Of a stretch of 42,729 bases of DNA, positions 1-8,647 are shown one piece after another; positions within the stretch are counted from its first letter, which is position 1; each line of letters starts with the position of its first letter. A program made the position numbers and the translations under genes. The DNA comes from Saprospiraceae bacterium. GTDB lineage: Bacteria > Bacteroidota > Bacteroidia > Chitinophagales > Saprospiraceae. The notes below the pieces were generated by a model that saw nothing but the letters and a program-made list of their open reading frames with translations, had not been told where the DNA came from and did not search any database. The DNA lies in contig JADKEB010000021.1 of assembly GCA_016718205.1 (NCBI GenBank), positions 1 through 42,729 of the forward strand. Direction: 5' to 3'.

Positions 1-50
1 ATAGTCCATTGAATAGACGAATACATAAATTTAAGGAAAATGTGATTAAA

Positions 51-82
51 AAGTCCTTCCTTTTTAAGGGAAGGATTTAGGA
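51..82. repeat. Short hairpin repeat, R4 core
   Basis: The stretch holds a hairpin with arms CCTTCC and GGAAGG around a T/A-rich loop, followed by ATTTAGGA. The same core, usually followed by TTGGGATGGGTA, recurs inside the longer R4 repeats at 5,916, 6,005, 10,856, 10,968 and 12,489, inside the small element at 25,139-25,240, and alone at 32,558. It is a dispersed noncoding repeat of unknown function. Confidence 0.75.
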
Positions 83-260
83 TAATTAAATTTAGAGGAA
101 ATAATAAATTCGATAGTGTAATTTGGACTTAATAGTTGACGATTGATGCTAGATAAATGATATTTTTGATTAGAGTTAGCTAAAAAGCATCGTCGTTCTG
201 GCCTGATCAGAAATTGCTTGAAAGAATAAATTTTAAAGTACCTTTTAAATCATGTAATAT

Positions 261-473
261 ATGGATATAACCCAAATTCCTGAAAAATCCAAGAATTTTA
301 CCCCTTTGCAGTTAGAGTTGTTGAAGTTGTATGCTAATAACCCAACAGAGGAGGAACTAATTGACATAAAAACATTAATAGGGCAATATTATTCAAAAAA
401 GCTAATTAATGCAGCAGATGAATATGCATTAGAAAATGGGTGGTCAGATGGAAGCTTCTTGAGAACATACTAA
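261..473 (+). pseudogene. Antitoxin of a PIN toxin-antitoxin module, C-terminus frameshifted
   Basis: This 70-residue reading frame begins MDITQIPEKSKNFTPLQLEL and is almost identical to the intact 75-residue antitoxin at 13,737-13,964 up to the ENGW motif near residue 59. After that an indel changes the frame, so the last residues (SDGSFLRTY) replace the normal TDETIESMLNDVNQ tail. The paralogue at 9,858 shares the TNLQMQLLK-like start. Antitoxins of this kind are small helical proteins encoded directly before COG1569-type PIN ribonucleases. Here the toxin behind it is only a relic, so the locus is no longer a working module. Whether the truncated protein still binds a related toxin is unknown. 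Confidence 0.75.
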
Positions 474-500
474 AGCTAGTGTCAATCAATAATCCTTCAT

Positions 501-656
501 TGGCAATTAATAGAACTCGATCCTGATGATAATAAATTTGTGGATTGTGCCGTTGCGTCATCTGTGGATTATATTATTTCCAATGATAGACATTTTGATA
601 TACTTAAAGAAATACCTTTTCCAAAAGTTACTGTTCTTAAAGCAGGAGAGTTATAG
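501..656 (+). pseudogene. PIN toxin relic (C-terminal third only)
   Basis: The frame from 501 reads WQLIELDPDDNKFVDC and then IISNDRHFDILKEIPF, which is the C-terminal part of the PIN toxin at 13,948-14,567, including its DD-K-FVD and NDRHFD acidic motifs. The N-terminal part is missing: the sequence jumps from the overlap region behind the antitoxin straight to the WQLIELD codons, a loss of about 230 bp compared with the second copy. Without the first metal-binding aspartate (DTNVL motif) the product cannot be an active PIN ribonuclease. It ends in TAG at 654-656. Confidence 0.85.
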
Positions 657-877
657 AATTAATAAAAATTGTAAACAAATAAATACCTTTAAGAGTCAAG
701 GCCTAACTTCCCTACATCTGAACTTTTACGGACATTGAGTTAATCTCTGCTACCTATGATTCACTTTTGAATTCGAATGAACTCAGATTGTCAAATGACA
801 AATATAACAAACAATTCAAGTTAACTAGTTGCAATCAAATCAACAAATTAGCAAATCAGCAAATCAACAATAATCAA

Positions 878-2001
878 ATGATACCACTCTCCATACCCAA
901 TATCTCAGGAAATGAATGGACATACGTCAAGGACTGTCTCGATACGGGATGGATATCTTCCGTGGGCAGTTATGTCACACAGTTTGAAAACATGGTGGCA
1001 GAGTTTGTCGGAGCTAAATACGGAGTAGCCGCTATGAATGGCACAGCAGCCCTTCATATAGCTCAGGAACTGGCAGGAGTACGTCAGCGTGATTACGTCA
1101 TCACTCCTGATATTACCTTCATCGCTACGGCAAATGCCATCAAGTATACAGGTGCAGATCCGATCTTTATAGATGTGGATAAAGATACCTGGCAGATGGA
1201 TCTGGATATTTTGGAAGAGTTTTTGGAGACACAAACCTACTACTTCAAGGATCACACTTACCTTAAGAGCGACAAGAGATGTATATCGGCTATCATGCCT
1301 GTACATGTTTTGGGCAATATGTGTGATATGGAAAGACTGATGGCTATAGCCAAGAAATATTGTTTGGTGGTGATTGAAGACTCGACGGAAGCATTGGGTT
1401 CATCCTATAAAAACAAAGGTGCGGGTACCTTTGGTACATTCGGTACTTTTAGTTTTAATGGCAATAAAATCATCAGTACAGGTGGTGGAGGTGTCATCGT
1501 CACAGATGATGAAAATCTGGCTAAAAAAGCCAAACATATAACCACACAAGCCAAGACAGATCCTTTGAATACGATCATGATGAAGTAGGGTACAACTATC
1601 GACTTGGTTAATATACTCGCAGCAGTAGGTGTAGCACAAATGGAGCAATTGCCTTCTTTCCTTGAGCGCAAAAAGCCATTGATAAATATTATCGGGATCA
1701 TTTGGAAAATGAAAATTTGCAGTTTCAGAAAGTAGGCGAGCATGTTAATCCTAATAATTGGCTTTACACCATGAAGGTCAAAAAACCAAAGACCTATGAT
1801 CAAACATTTATTGGACAATGGTGTGCAATGCAGACCTTTTGGGTACCGATGCATCAGTTACGGATGTTTAAGCATTTACCGTTTATTACGAATGAAAATA
1901 TTTCTGATACCATTTACAATTCTTGTATTTCTATACCATCATCTACTAGTCTGACGGATGCTCAGGTGGAAGAGGTGGTCAGGGTTGTGAAAGCTTTCTA
2001 A
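878..2001 (+). pseudogene. LegC-family aminotransferase (DegT/DnrJ/EryC1 fold), frameshifted
   Basis: The start at 878 gives MIPLSIPNISGNEWTYVKDC, the usual N-terminus of LegC-type aminotransferases, which convert a 4-keto-sugar nucleotide to the 4-amino sugar for nonulosonic acid or similar surface sugars. The PLP-binding lysine lies in SFNGNKIISTGGGG (about 1,450-1,490). The frame breaks near 1,565 (YDHDEVGYNYR continues in another frame), again at 1,606 (an extra G before VNILAAVGVAQMEQL) and near 1,675 (one base missing before IDKYYRDHLENENL). The C-terminal third runs open from 1,702 to TAA at 2,001. Three indels in one gene indicate a true pseudogene. Its 5' end is part of the duplicated segment found again at 6,974 and 14,755. 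The 4,6-dehydratase that would make its substrate is the next polysaccharide gene and is also broken. Confidence 0.88.
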
Positions 2002-2006
2002 TGGGT

Positions 2007-2175
2007 CTCCAAATTCATTTGGAAAAGTAAAGGTGTTGGTTGCCAATTAAATTCAACAATCCATTAAAGGGCTCCAAATTTATTTGGAGAAGGGTAAAGA
2101 CAAATTATACGTATTACGCCAAATAAATTTAGCTGCCCATTATACTGCCAAATAAATTTGGCAACCCATTAAAGT
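2007..2175. repeat. Cluster of CCAAATnnATTTGG dyads
   Basis: Four short palindromes follow each other: CTCCAAATTCATTTGG near 2,007, CTCCAAATTTATTTGGAG at 2,072-2,089, and two GCCAAATAAATTT dyads between 2,116 and 2,160. They are separated by CCATTAAAG or CCCATTA spacers. The same dyad and spacer combination recurs at 13,434-13,537 (AAACCAAATGAATTTGGTTT twice, 84 bp apart). No reading frame is present. The palindromes could be operators, terminators or small transposable repeats; the sequence alone does not decide. Confidence 0.7.
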
Positions 2176-2811
2176 ATGAAAACTTTTTATAGAAGAATCT
2201 TCCACATATCAGCCTGTGAGCCTGCTTTTTTAAACTTTTCGCTGGCAGGATAGTATTCCAAAGATCGCATAGATGGTCTAAGTGAAAAATATCATTTCAA
2301 AAATTCAAAGGGCTGTTAAGATAAGTACCAAAGAAATTCAGAGATATTTAATTTGCGCAAAAAATATCTAATGGAGTTGGATTGAATTTTGAAGATAAAA
2401 TGACGGACCACATTACCTAAAAGATTTGAGTAATTGAACTAATTGGAAATGAATTCAAAAAAAATGATGGAAAACTTTAGTTTAATGCTTATTGTATAAT
2501 GTCAAATCATTACATTTGGTCATTGATACAGTGATTCAACTAAATTGAAAAAAGATACAGAATTGAATCAAATAATCATGCCATTAGATAAGATAATGTA
2601 AACAAATAAAAGGCGCGACATCACAATATATTAATAAATTTTTCAAGGTTCGGCCACTTTTGGGAAAGAGAAAGTTTTGACATTTACATCAGAAATGAAA
2701 AGATGTTTAATAATGTAATATCTATACTTTAAATAATCAATGAAAGCAGGAATTGTTGAGAATTGGGAAGATTATTCTGGCAATTATTTTGTGAAATGGT
2801 CGCCAAATTAA
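2176..2811 (+). pseudogene. REP-associated tyrosine transposase, heavily decayed
   Basis: Fragments in different frames match the intact transposase at 18,225-18,884: MKTFYRR and FHIS (start), YCIMSNHYIWSLI near 2,495-2,530 (the HUH-type metal motif NHVH has become NHYI), then QFWERESFDIYIRNEKMF-like and ISYTLNNPMKAGIVENWE-like codons to GNYF at about 2,790. Several stops and frameshifts separate the pieces. The family carries Y1-type HUH domains and acts on REP hairpins. The relic sits between the aminotransferase and the dehydratase pseudogenes, so it probably entered a formerly continuous sugar operon. Nothing in the present sequence can give an active enzyme. Confidence 0.8.
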
Positions 2812-2921
2812 AGGGTTAATAGCTGCCATTAGCCATCAAAATTTGTTTGCAAAGATCCAAGATCGGTTCTAAAATAATTTGGGCTCCATAGTATTTATTA
2901 TCAAAAATCATAATTACACAC

Positions 2922-4130
2922 ATGCACATCATAGACATACCACAATTCATAAAACACATATCACAAAAGAGAAAAAGTCTTTTTTGAGGATGATATCCAT
3001 CAATATCAAGACCAATTATCTGCCAAGATAAAGGGTAAGTCAGTACTTGGTCATTGGTGGTGCAGGTACGATAGGTTCTTCTTATATCAAAGCGATCTTA
3101 AACTTTGAGCCATCAAGACTCTATGTGGTAGATACCAATGAAAATGGATTGACAGAACTTACTCGAGATTTAAGGTCAAAACATGGGCAATACATCCCTG
3201 AAGATTACAAAACTTATCCAATGAATTTTGGAGGATGCAGTATTCAGAAAGATGTTTGTCAATGAAGGTCCATTCCATATAGTAGCCAATTTTGCAGCGC
3301 ACAAACACGTCCAAGTGAAAAGATCATTATTCTATCGAAGCCATGATAGACAATAATGTTTTAAAGCCAAGGAGTTTTTGGATTTACTTGTGACATATAA
3401 GCCTGAGCATTTCTTTTGTGTATCTACTGACAAAGCGGCCAATCCTGTTAATGTCATGGGGGCGAGCAAAAAACTCATGGAAGAAGTCATCATGGCTTAT
3501 AGCAGTGATATCAAAATCACCACAGCAAGATTTGCCAATGTTGCTTTTAGTAATGGTAGTCTTTTGGATGGATATATACAGCGATTATTCAAAAAGCAAC
3601 CTATTTCATGTCCTTCAGATGTGAAAAGATTTTTTGTTTCGCCCGAAGAAAGTGGACAGATATGTATGTTGGCTTGTATTTTGGGTGCAAGTGGTCAAAT
3701 CTATTTCCCTAAGTTAGAAGAAGATGAAATGGTCAATTTCAAGGAGATCACATTGGACTTTTTTAAAGAAATGGCTATACCTGTGATAGAATGTCTAAGT
3801 GATGATGATGCAAAAAATAGAGCTACAAGTATGTCTATAGAAGATCCGCATCCTGTTTATTTTTTCACATCCGACACATCTGGCGAGAAACTTTATGAGG
3901 AGTTTTTTACAGAAATAGATGAAGTGGATTTGGAAATGTATGAAGGAATGGGCGTCATCAAAAATGCTGTAAAACCATCCAAAACACAAATAGAAAATTG
4001 CATCTCTGAGTTACAAATGTTGATGCAATCAGACGCTTATGACAAATCTGCTATCGTATCATTAATGAAAAAGCATTTGCCTGATTTTGAGCATATAGAA
4101 ACGGGAAAGAGTTTAGATCAAAAGATGTAG
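2922..4130 (+). pseudogene. UDP-N-acetylglucosamine 4,6-dehydratase-like (LegB/CapD type), frameshifted
   Basis: The start at 2,922 gives MHIIDIPQFIKHISQKRKS and then shifts frame in a T-run near 2,986 to read FEDDIHQYQDQLSAKIKGKS. A second shift near 3,050 precedes the Rossmann motif VIGGAGTIGSS. Further breaks occur between 3,235 and 3,375 (FHIVANFAAHKHV region). From 3,378 the frame is open to TAG at 4,130 and contains VSTDKAANPVNVMGASK, in which methionine stands at the position of the usual SDR tyrosine, as is typical of the CapD/FlaA1 type. The enzyme would make the 4-keto-6-deoxy sugar used by the LegC-type aminotransferase encoded upstream. At least four lesions make this a pseudogene. 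Confidence 0.88.
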
Positions 4131-4757
4131 TTGAGTATTGTTATGAGTTGGTAGCTTGTTTTTGTAGTGTATTTGTTGGCTGGTACTACCTTCTACGGAA
4201 CTAACCCACGAAGAGTATCGATCTTAATCTACGAGTAACACAACTAAAGACGGATCTACGATTAATCAAGAAAATAAAATAAAAAAATGGAGAATTGTTG
4301 AATCTATTGGTGGCAAAAATCCATAGAATTTGTAGGTCTTTTAGAAACTAATTTTATAACACAAGGTAACTTTAAAGAGAAATTAGATGATGTTCACTAA
4401 TGCCAATGAAAATTGCTAGGTAAGAAGATATTCTAAAAGGAATTAAACAGTAATATTATCCAGAGGTTCAAAAATGAAACGTTCTCCGCAGAAAAGACAT
4501 GGTTGAGTTTGGATGATTACTATAATTAAAACAAAAGCAATAAAATTGTCCAAATTATGAAACATTGATAAATTTTGATGATTGTAGTTAGCAGAAATAG
4601 TAATAAGAAGGTGGTTCAAGAAGAAGATGCAAATATGATGAAGCGGAAATAAAATTTTGTAGTGTTAGAAATCCGGAAAGCGGAACTATTTTAAATTGTA
4701 CGTTTTCAAATATATTTAAAACCTACGAGCTAATAAACTCTATAAAAAACCCAAACA
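4131..4757. other. Gene-free stretch, probably decayed coding sequence
   Basis: No reading frame of convincing length or recognisable family was found on either strand. Short coding-like fragments (for example WWQKSIEF and ETNFITQGNFKEKLDD near 4,300-4,390) suggest an old, unrecognised gene. No repeat family of the window is present here. Confidence 0.5.
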
Positions 4758-5428
4758 ATGTATCTAATAATAAAACGTTTTTTTGATATTTTAGCTTCAT
4801 TACTTGCTTTAGTAGTACTTTCACCTTTATTGATACCTATTACGATAGGGTTAAAATTAACGGGTGAAGGATATATTTGGTATTTCCAAGAGAGAGTAGG
4901 TTTTAAAAATAAGCTTTAGCATCTATAAGTTTGCCACCATGCTCAAGGATAGTCCCAATATGGCTGGTGGTCTGATCACAACAAAAAAAGATCCTAGATT
5001 GACTCCACTTGGGAGTTTTTGAGGAGCACAAAAATTAACGAATTGCCCCAACTCATCAATATCTTAAATGGTAATATGAGTGTGTAGTTGGTCCAAGACC
5101 AGTCATGCAAAAAAGTTTTGATGCCTATCCGGTAGAAGTACAAAAAGTCATATATAATGTAAAACCTGGATTAACGGGTATCGGGTCAATTATATTTCGA
5201 GATGAAGAGACTTTAATCACCGCGGTAAGAGATAATGGTGGTGATACTTGGGACTTTTACCAAAATAGAATCTATCCTTTCAAAGGTGAAGTAGAAAAAT
5301 GGTACCAAGAGCATCAAAGTTTTTATACTGATTTTATGTGTATCTTTTTGACGGCATGGGTGATCATTTTTCCAAATTCAGAGTTGATTTATAAAGTATT
5401 TGGGAGTTTGCCAAGGAGAGCGTTTTGA
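4758..5428 (+). pseudogene. Polyprenyl-phosphate sugar-1-phosphate transferase, frameshifted
   Basis: The start at 4,758 gives MYLIIKRFFDILASLLALVV, the N-terminal membrane helix and KRxFD motif of the bacterial sugar transferase family (PF02397; WcaJ/PglC type), which loads the first sugar phosphate on undecaprenyl phosphate at the inner membrane. The frame breaks near 4,912 (FKNK, then FSIYKFATM in another frame), near 5,020 and near 5,085. The conserved segments LTPLGSFLRSTKINELPQL and VGPRPVM are visible in different frames. The tail from 5,105 is open to TGA at 5,428 with PGLTGIGSIIFRDEE. It would have started the same polysaccharide repeat unit that the two upstream broken genes decorate. 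Confidence 0.87.
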
Positions 5429-6244
5429 ACGAAAAAATGATTTGCGAGACTGAGCAAACGAACGACCGAATGTTTTGAAAATGGGACTGCTTTCATGAGA
5501 TTTAGTAGTCCATGATTTAGAGTGCCGCTAATGGCTGAGCGCAATAAAGAGCTGCGTAGGGTGGTTATGGAGCCGAAGCCACATCAGAACCATGAATAAA
5601 TAACCCTCATTTTATATGAGTAGTCAGTGAATGAACAAAGAAAATAATTGCGTGGGGATCCCCCTATGGGGGCAGGAGCCAGAGGGCAGAACTACCTTCT
5701 TCTGCCTGCATCTACCTTTTTATTTCTGGCAGACAGGTTGTATCAAAGCAGCCAAGTTCCATTACCATAGACAGGTTTCATTGCCGCAGTCTTGTCAGCA
5801 AGCCCCAATGATGAAACGGAGTGTTTTTTATACACGGCGGTCATAGACCGTTAGATAATAGTCCACGATTCCAATTTATCTGCCCAGGATCGGGCAGAGA
5901 CTTTGGACTACGTGATTGCATATATTCGTTAGGCTAAAATCCAATCAACCACTGTGCATGAAAGTCCTTCCCTTTTAAGGGAAGGGTTGGGATGGGTAGA
6001 AACCATTGCATATATTCGTTAGGCTAAAATCCAATCAACCACTGTGCATGAAAGTCCTTCCCTTTTTACATTGCGGTAGTCTAATCAAAAAGACGAATTG
6101 CAGAGTGCGGACACTCCCCTTTGGGGTTGGGGGCCAGCGGGGCAATTTTGAATGACTGAATGACTCGAGCAATGAATCAGGAAACGAATGGACTTATGAG
6201 GAACTATATAAGGAATACATTTGTTTATAAGTTTGAATTTATAA
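5429..6244. repeat. Repeat mosaic 1 (R7, R9, R3, R4, R4, R5)
   Basis: This gene-free stretch is built of blocks that recur elsewhere. R7 lies at about 5,530-5,586 (GGCTGAGCGCAATAAAGAGC to AGCCGAAGCCACAT; again at 8,370-8,420). R9 lies near 5,687 (GAACTACCTTCTTCTGCC). R3 lies at 5,832-5,914 (GGTCATAGACC hairpin, TGCCCAGGATCGGGCA hairpin, end GACTACGTG). R4 occurs in tandem at 5,916-6,003 and 6,005-6,068 (TTGCATATATTCGTTAGGCT start). R5 lies at 6,107-6,150 (GCGGACACTCC to GGGGCAATTTTGAATGAC). A 24-nt scrap of the aminotransferase 5' end lies at 6,173-6,196 and is followed by a segment (6,197-6,226) that recurs at 13,552. The small reading frames here fall inside repeats. Confidence 0.75.
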
Positions 6245-6484
6245 ATGCATTACAAGATTAATTTGTACGTCATGATCACTAGAGACCCTAAAATTTTACT
6301 TGGAAAACCTATAATCAAAGGAACACGAATTTCCGTTGAATTAATTATGAGAAAATTGGCAAGTGGTTACTCCATAGAGCAGGTTTTATCCAGTTATCCA
6401 CATATAAATTTGCATCAGATTCAGGCTTGTTTTGAGTATACTGCAAATCTCATTGCTGATGAACAAATTGTTGAGTTGGTTTGA
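6245..6484 (+). CDS. DUF433 antitoxin
   Basis: The 79-residue protein contains the DUF433 signature ITRDPKILLGKPIIKGTRIS followed by a helix-turn-helix-like ELIMRKLASGYSIEQVLSSY and the ACFEYTANLIADE tail. DUF433 proteins are HTH antitoxins encoded before DUF5615 PIN-like toxins. The ATG at 6,245 is preferred because a TACATTTG box, a good match to the Bacteroidota -7 consensus, lies at 6,216-6,223. The stop codon overlaps the toxin start in TTGA (6,481-6,484), which points to coupled translation. A paralogous pair lies at 12,781-13,393, and a fragment of a third lies inside the broken ATPase gene at 11,519-11,668. Confidence 0.88.
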   Translation: MHYKINLYVMITRDPKILLGKPIIKGTRISVELIMRKLASGYSIEQVLSSYPHINLHQIQACFEYTANLIADEQIVELV

Positions 6485-6828
6485 TACTTTTTGATGAAAA
6501 TATTGAAGAGTATTGGATTCAGCTATCAAAGAAGTTTGGTATTGATTATATATCCATCAGAGACAATTTTTTTGGTGTTTCTGACGAAGAAGTTATTTTA
6601 ATAGCACTTCAAAACAAAGCTTTGCTGATCACAGAAGATAAAGATTTTGGAAATTTGGTTTTTTCACATGGATTTCAAGGTGTGTCGGTATTACTAATTA
6701 GGTATGATAAACCTATTTATAGTCAAATAGAAAAAGTGTTTTTAGAGATAATTACGAACTATAGTCATTTGGATAATCCTAAATTCATGGTTTTGACAGG
6801 AAAGAATTTAAGAGTTAGAAACTTATAA
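6481..6828 (+). CDS. DUF5615 PIN-like toxin
   Basis: The 115-residue product starts at TTG 6,481, overlapping the antitoxin stop by four bases. It has the features of the DUF5615 (Mut7-C-like PIN) family: an N-terminal LFDENIE with the first acidic residues, a middle SDEEVILIALQNKALLITED segment, and the KDFGNLV motif that supplies the last metal-binding aspartate. Members are presumed ribonuclease toxins neutralised by the DUF433 partner. The frame is intact. No gene follows in the same transcript; the next 300 bp hold an aminotransferase fragment. Confidence 0.87.
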   Translation: MILFDENIEEYWIQLSKKFGIDYISIRDNFFGVSDEEVILIALQNKALLITEDKDFGNLVFSHGFQGVSVLLIRYDKPIYSQIEKVFLEIITNYSHLDNPKFMVLTGKNLRVRNL

Positions 6829-6919
6829 ATTTCAAAAAGTGTATTTATTTACAGATTCTTATGTAGTAGATATTCACATTACAAATACAACAGATTATCC
6901 AATTTTATTATCTGTAACA

Positions 6920-7042
6920 AATTCGCAAATCAACTCCCGATAGCTATCTGTTCGGCAAAACAATATTAAACCAATGATACCACTCTCCATACCCAATGTC
7001 TCAGGAAATGAATGGACTTGTGTCAAGAATTGTTTTCAGTAA
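6920..7042 (+). pseudogene. Aminotransferase 5'-end fragment (third copy)
   Basis: ATG 6,974 begins MIPLSIPNVSGNEWTCVKNC and stops after 22 codons at TAA 7,040-7,042. The sequence from about 6,920 matches the upstream region and first 18 or so codons of the aminotransferase at 878. Homology ends near 7,033, at nearly the same codon as in the copy at 14,755. It is a duplicated scrap, not a gene. The remaining bases between 6,829 and 7,143 show only an imperfect ACAGAT to ATCTGT dyad near 6,889-6,914. Confidence 0.8.
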
Positions 7043-7143
7043 GTAGCAATGAGTTGTAATCTGTTTTTTATTTAAATCAACATTATTATTGGAATAGGTT
7101 TTAAATAATTTTGAAAATATTCTTTAATATTTACAATCATTAT

Positions 7144-7359
7144 ATGAGTAAAGAAGTATCAGAAATTAATAAAGCAATTAAAACAGCGGCTCAAAAAGCT
7201 AGAAACCTCAACAAAATTATGGGTTTGACAGACTTGGTGATCAAAGATCAACACATTGTTTCTGTAACTTCTGAAGGTAAAGAAACTGTTGTGAAAAAAA
7301 TAAAATTTGGAAAGGTAAAAGTTGAGAAACGCAGTTATGTTGTTAAAACCACGCAATAA
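7144..7359 (+). CDS. Small protein of unknown function (about 71 aa)
   Basis: ATG 7,144 (MSKEVSEINKAIKTAAQKAR) is preferred over the upstream in-frame start at 7,111 because a paralogue at 8,648 starts at the equivalent codon. The protein has an amphipathic lysine-rich helix (residues 1-25), a hydrophobic GLTDLVIKDQHIVSVTSEGK stretch that looks like two beta strands, and a basic C-terminus KVKVEKRSYVVK. I do not recognise the family. The paralogue carries a nonsense codon. Both copies lie directly upstream of toxin-antitoxin pairs, so a role with those modules, for example as a third component or a solitary antitoxin, is possible but unproven. Confidence 0.6.
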   Translation: MSKEVSEINKAIKTAAQKARNLNKIMGLTDLVIKDQHIVSVTSEGKETVVKKIKFGKVKVEKRSYVVKTTQ

Positions 7360-7560
7360 AAAGCTTCGCATATTTGCCTGACCATATATCTACATTTTGC
7401 CCGAAAGATATTAAGTATTTCACCACAAGCAAGTTTCGGCCTTTTTCAAGCCTGACCTGTCTGCTCAATATCGGGCAGATAAATACAACTTGTGTCATAA
7501 AAACAATTACGATCCACGAGACTCCAAAATGCTAAAAATGAACAAAATAAATATAGTAAT

Positions 7561-7578
7561 GTTACAAAAAAAAGTAAC
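7561..7578. promoter_or_regulatory. GTTAC-N8-GTAAC dyad before a PIN module
   Basis: GTTAC at 7,561-7,565 and GTAAC at 7,574-7,578 flank eight A residues and end three bases before the antitoxin start at 7,582. The position suits an operator for autoregulation by the antitoxin, or a leader hairpin at the start codon. The assignment is inference from position. Confidence 0.45.
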
Positions 7579-7581
7579 AAC

Positions 7582-7809
7582 ATGAGAACGCTCAATATTT
7601 CTATCTCAGATTTGGAGTTTAATAAATTTGGTATCATTAAAGATAATCTTACTTTTACTGAATTTGTAGAACTGATAAGCAGGGAGTTAATACGGCAGAA
7701 CTTGAACAAGAGTGTACAGTTAGCCGAAAAATATGGATTATCTTCTATGTCTATGGACGAGATAACCGAAGAAGTAAAAGCGGTAAGAAATGCAAAAAAT
7801 CGTCATTGA
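7582..7809 (+). CDS. Antitoxin of PIN module (75 aa)
   Basis: The small protein MRTLNISISDLEFNKFGIIK overlaps the following PIN toxin gene by 20 bp (7,790-7,809), the typical arrangement of an antitoxin-toxin pair. It shows a beta strand at the N-terminus, a central FTEFVELISRELIRQNL helix, and a C-terminal acidic helix SMSMDEITEEVKAVRNAK likely to contact the toxin. It is not similar to the DUF433 antitoxins or to the TPLQLELLK-type antitoxins in this window. No domain family was recognised; the role is inferred from the overlap and the toxin. Confidence 0.75.
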   Translation: MRTLNISISDLEFNKFGIIKDNLTFTEFVELISRELIRQNLNKSVQLAEKYGLSSMSMDEITEEVKAVRNAKNRH

Positions 7810-8209
7810 TACGAACGTAATTGTTTCTTCGCTTATCCAAAGAAGTTACCCATATAAAATTATTTACGAACTTTTTGTAGATGACTTGTTCTTGCTTTGT
7901 GTATCCGAGGAGTTAATGGCAGAATACTACGAAGTGCTAGCAAGACCCAAATTTGCAAGATTTGCCGACTTCTCTAGTAAAGCCGAAATCTTGCTTGCAG
8001 ATATCGAAACCAAAGCCAAAAAGTTTGTGCCAAACATAACAATTGACTTTATCAAGGATAAGGATGACAATATGATTTTGGAACTTGCAGACGAATGCAA
8101 GGCGGACTTCATTATTACAGGCAATACGAACGACTTTACATTTTCGGAGTACAATCAGACCAAAATTATTAGCCCGAAAGAGTATTGGGAAAGCCACGCA
8201 TTCCAGTAA
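7790..8209 (+). CDS. PIN-domain toxin, COG1569 type
   Basis: The 139-residue protein carries the PIN layout: MQKIVIDTNVIVSSL with the first aspartate, a mid-protein SEELMAEYYEVLARPKF with the glutamate, KDKDDNMILELADECKADFI with the third acidic cluster, and GNTNDF with the last. COG1569-type PIN proteins are putative ribonuclease toxins. The start overlaps the antitoxin frame by 20 bp. The frame is intact and ends at TAA 8,209. A mosaic of short repeats begins directly behind the stop codon. Confidence 0.87.
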   Translation: MQKIVIDTNVIVSSLIQRSYPYKIIYELFVDDLFLLCVSEELMAEYYEVLARPKFARFADFSSKAEILLADIETKAKKFVPNITIDFIKDKDDNMILELADECKADFIITGNTNDFTFSEYNQTKIISPKEYWESHAFQ

Positions 8210-8647
8210 CGACGTATAAACACACTTCATTGCCGCAGCGGAAACAATCGAACGATCCGAGTAACTACCTACATGATATTACAGTGGTCAAGACTGAACG
8301 AAGAACTGATCGAGCAACCGAACAACCGAGCGATCCGAACGACGAACGTATATGGGTTATTTTTGGTGGCTGAGCGCATTAAAGAGCTGTGTAGGGCGGG
8401 TATAGAGCCGAAGCCACATATTACTGACGAATTTAGAATTAGGAATTACGAATGAACTACCTTTAACTGCCTTATTGTTTCATTCTTTTGAAAACATAAA
8501 TAACTTACAGATTCCTAATATTAATGAAGTGTTTTTGCACACGTTGGTCATAAACCGTATTATAATAATAGTCTGAAAATCCAGGATTTTGGACAACGTG
8601 AGAACTTTTTAAAAACGAAAAGCGTTTTAAAATTCAAATGTAGCAAT
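8210..8647. repeat. Repeat mosaic 2 (low-complexity GAACGA, R7, R9, R3)
   Basis: The block holds a GA/AC-rich low-complexity stretch (CGAGCAACCGAACAACCGAG near 8,310), R7 at about 8,370-8,420 with ends GGCTGAGCGCA and GAGCCGAAGCCACAT, an R9-like GAACTACCTTTAACTGCC at about 8,455, and a short R3 copy at 8,538-8,600 ending GGACAACGTG. A dyad AAAACG-CGTTTT lies at about 8,615-8,631 before the next gene relic. The two short plus-strand frames in this stretch lie wholly inside repeats and are not credible genes. Confidence 0.7.

Larger units (their letters stand above)
137..930 (+). repeat. Duplicated segment, copy A (PIN module plus aminotransferase 5' end)
   Basis: Read by eye, this segment aligns in the same orientation with 13,611-14,812. 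Both copies run from about 120 bp upstream of a small antitoxin gene, through antitoxin and PIN toxin, through a shared intergenic stretch containing AGCAAATC microrepeats, and into the first codons of a LegC-family aminotransferase gene. Copy A has lost about 230 bp of the PIN gene by deletion. Copy B carries a 179-bp insertion and stops 18 codons into the aminotransferase. Confidence 0.85.

Noticed and set aside
905..1854. Minus-strand reading frames opposite the aminotransferase
   Set aside because: They lie in the shadow of strongly conserved coding sequence on the plus strand and show no family motif.
878..5428. Explaining all frameshifts as sequencing error
   Set aside because: Lesions also include a 230-bp deletion in the neighbouring PIN relic, multi-site decay of the REP transposase copy and element insertions, while 18 kb in the middle of the window is free of lesions. 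Single homopolymer indels (for example near 35,170 and 42,155) may still be errors.
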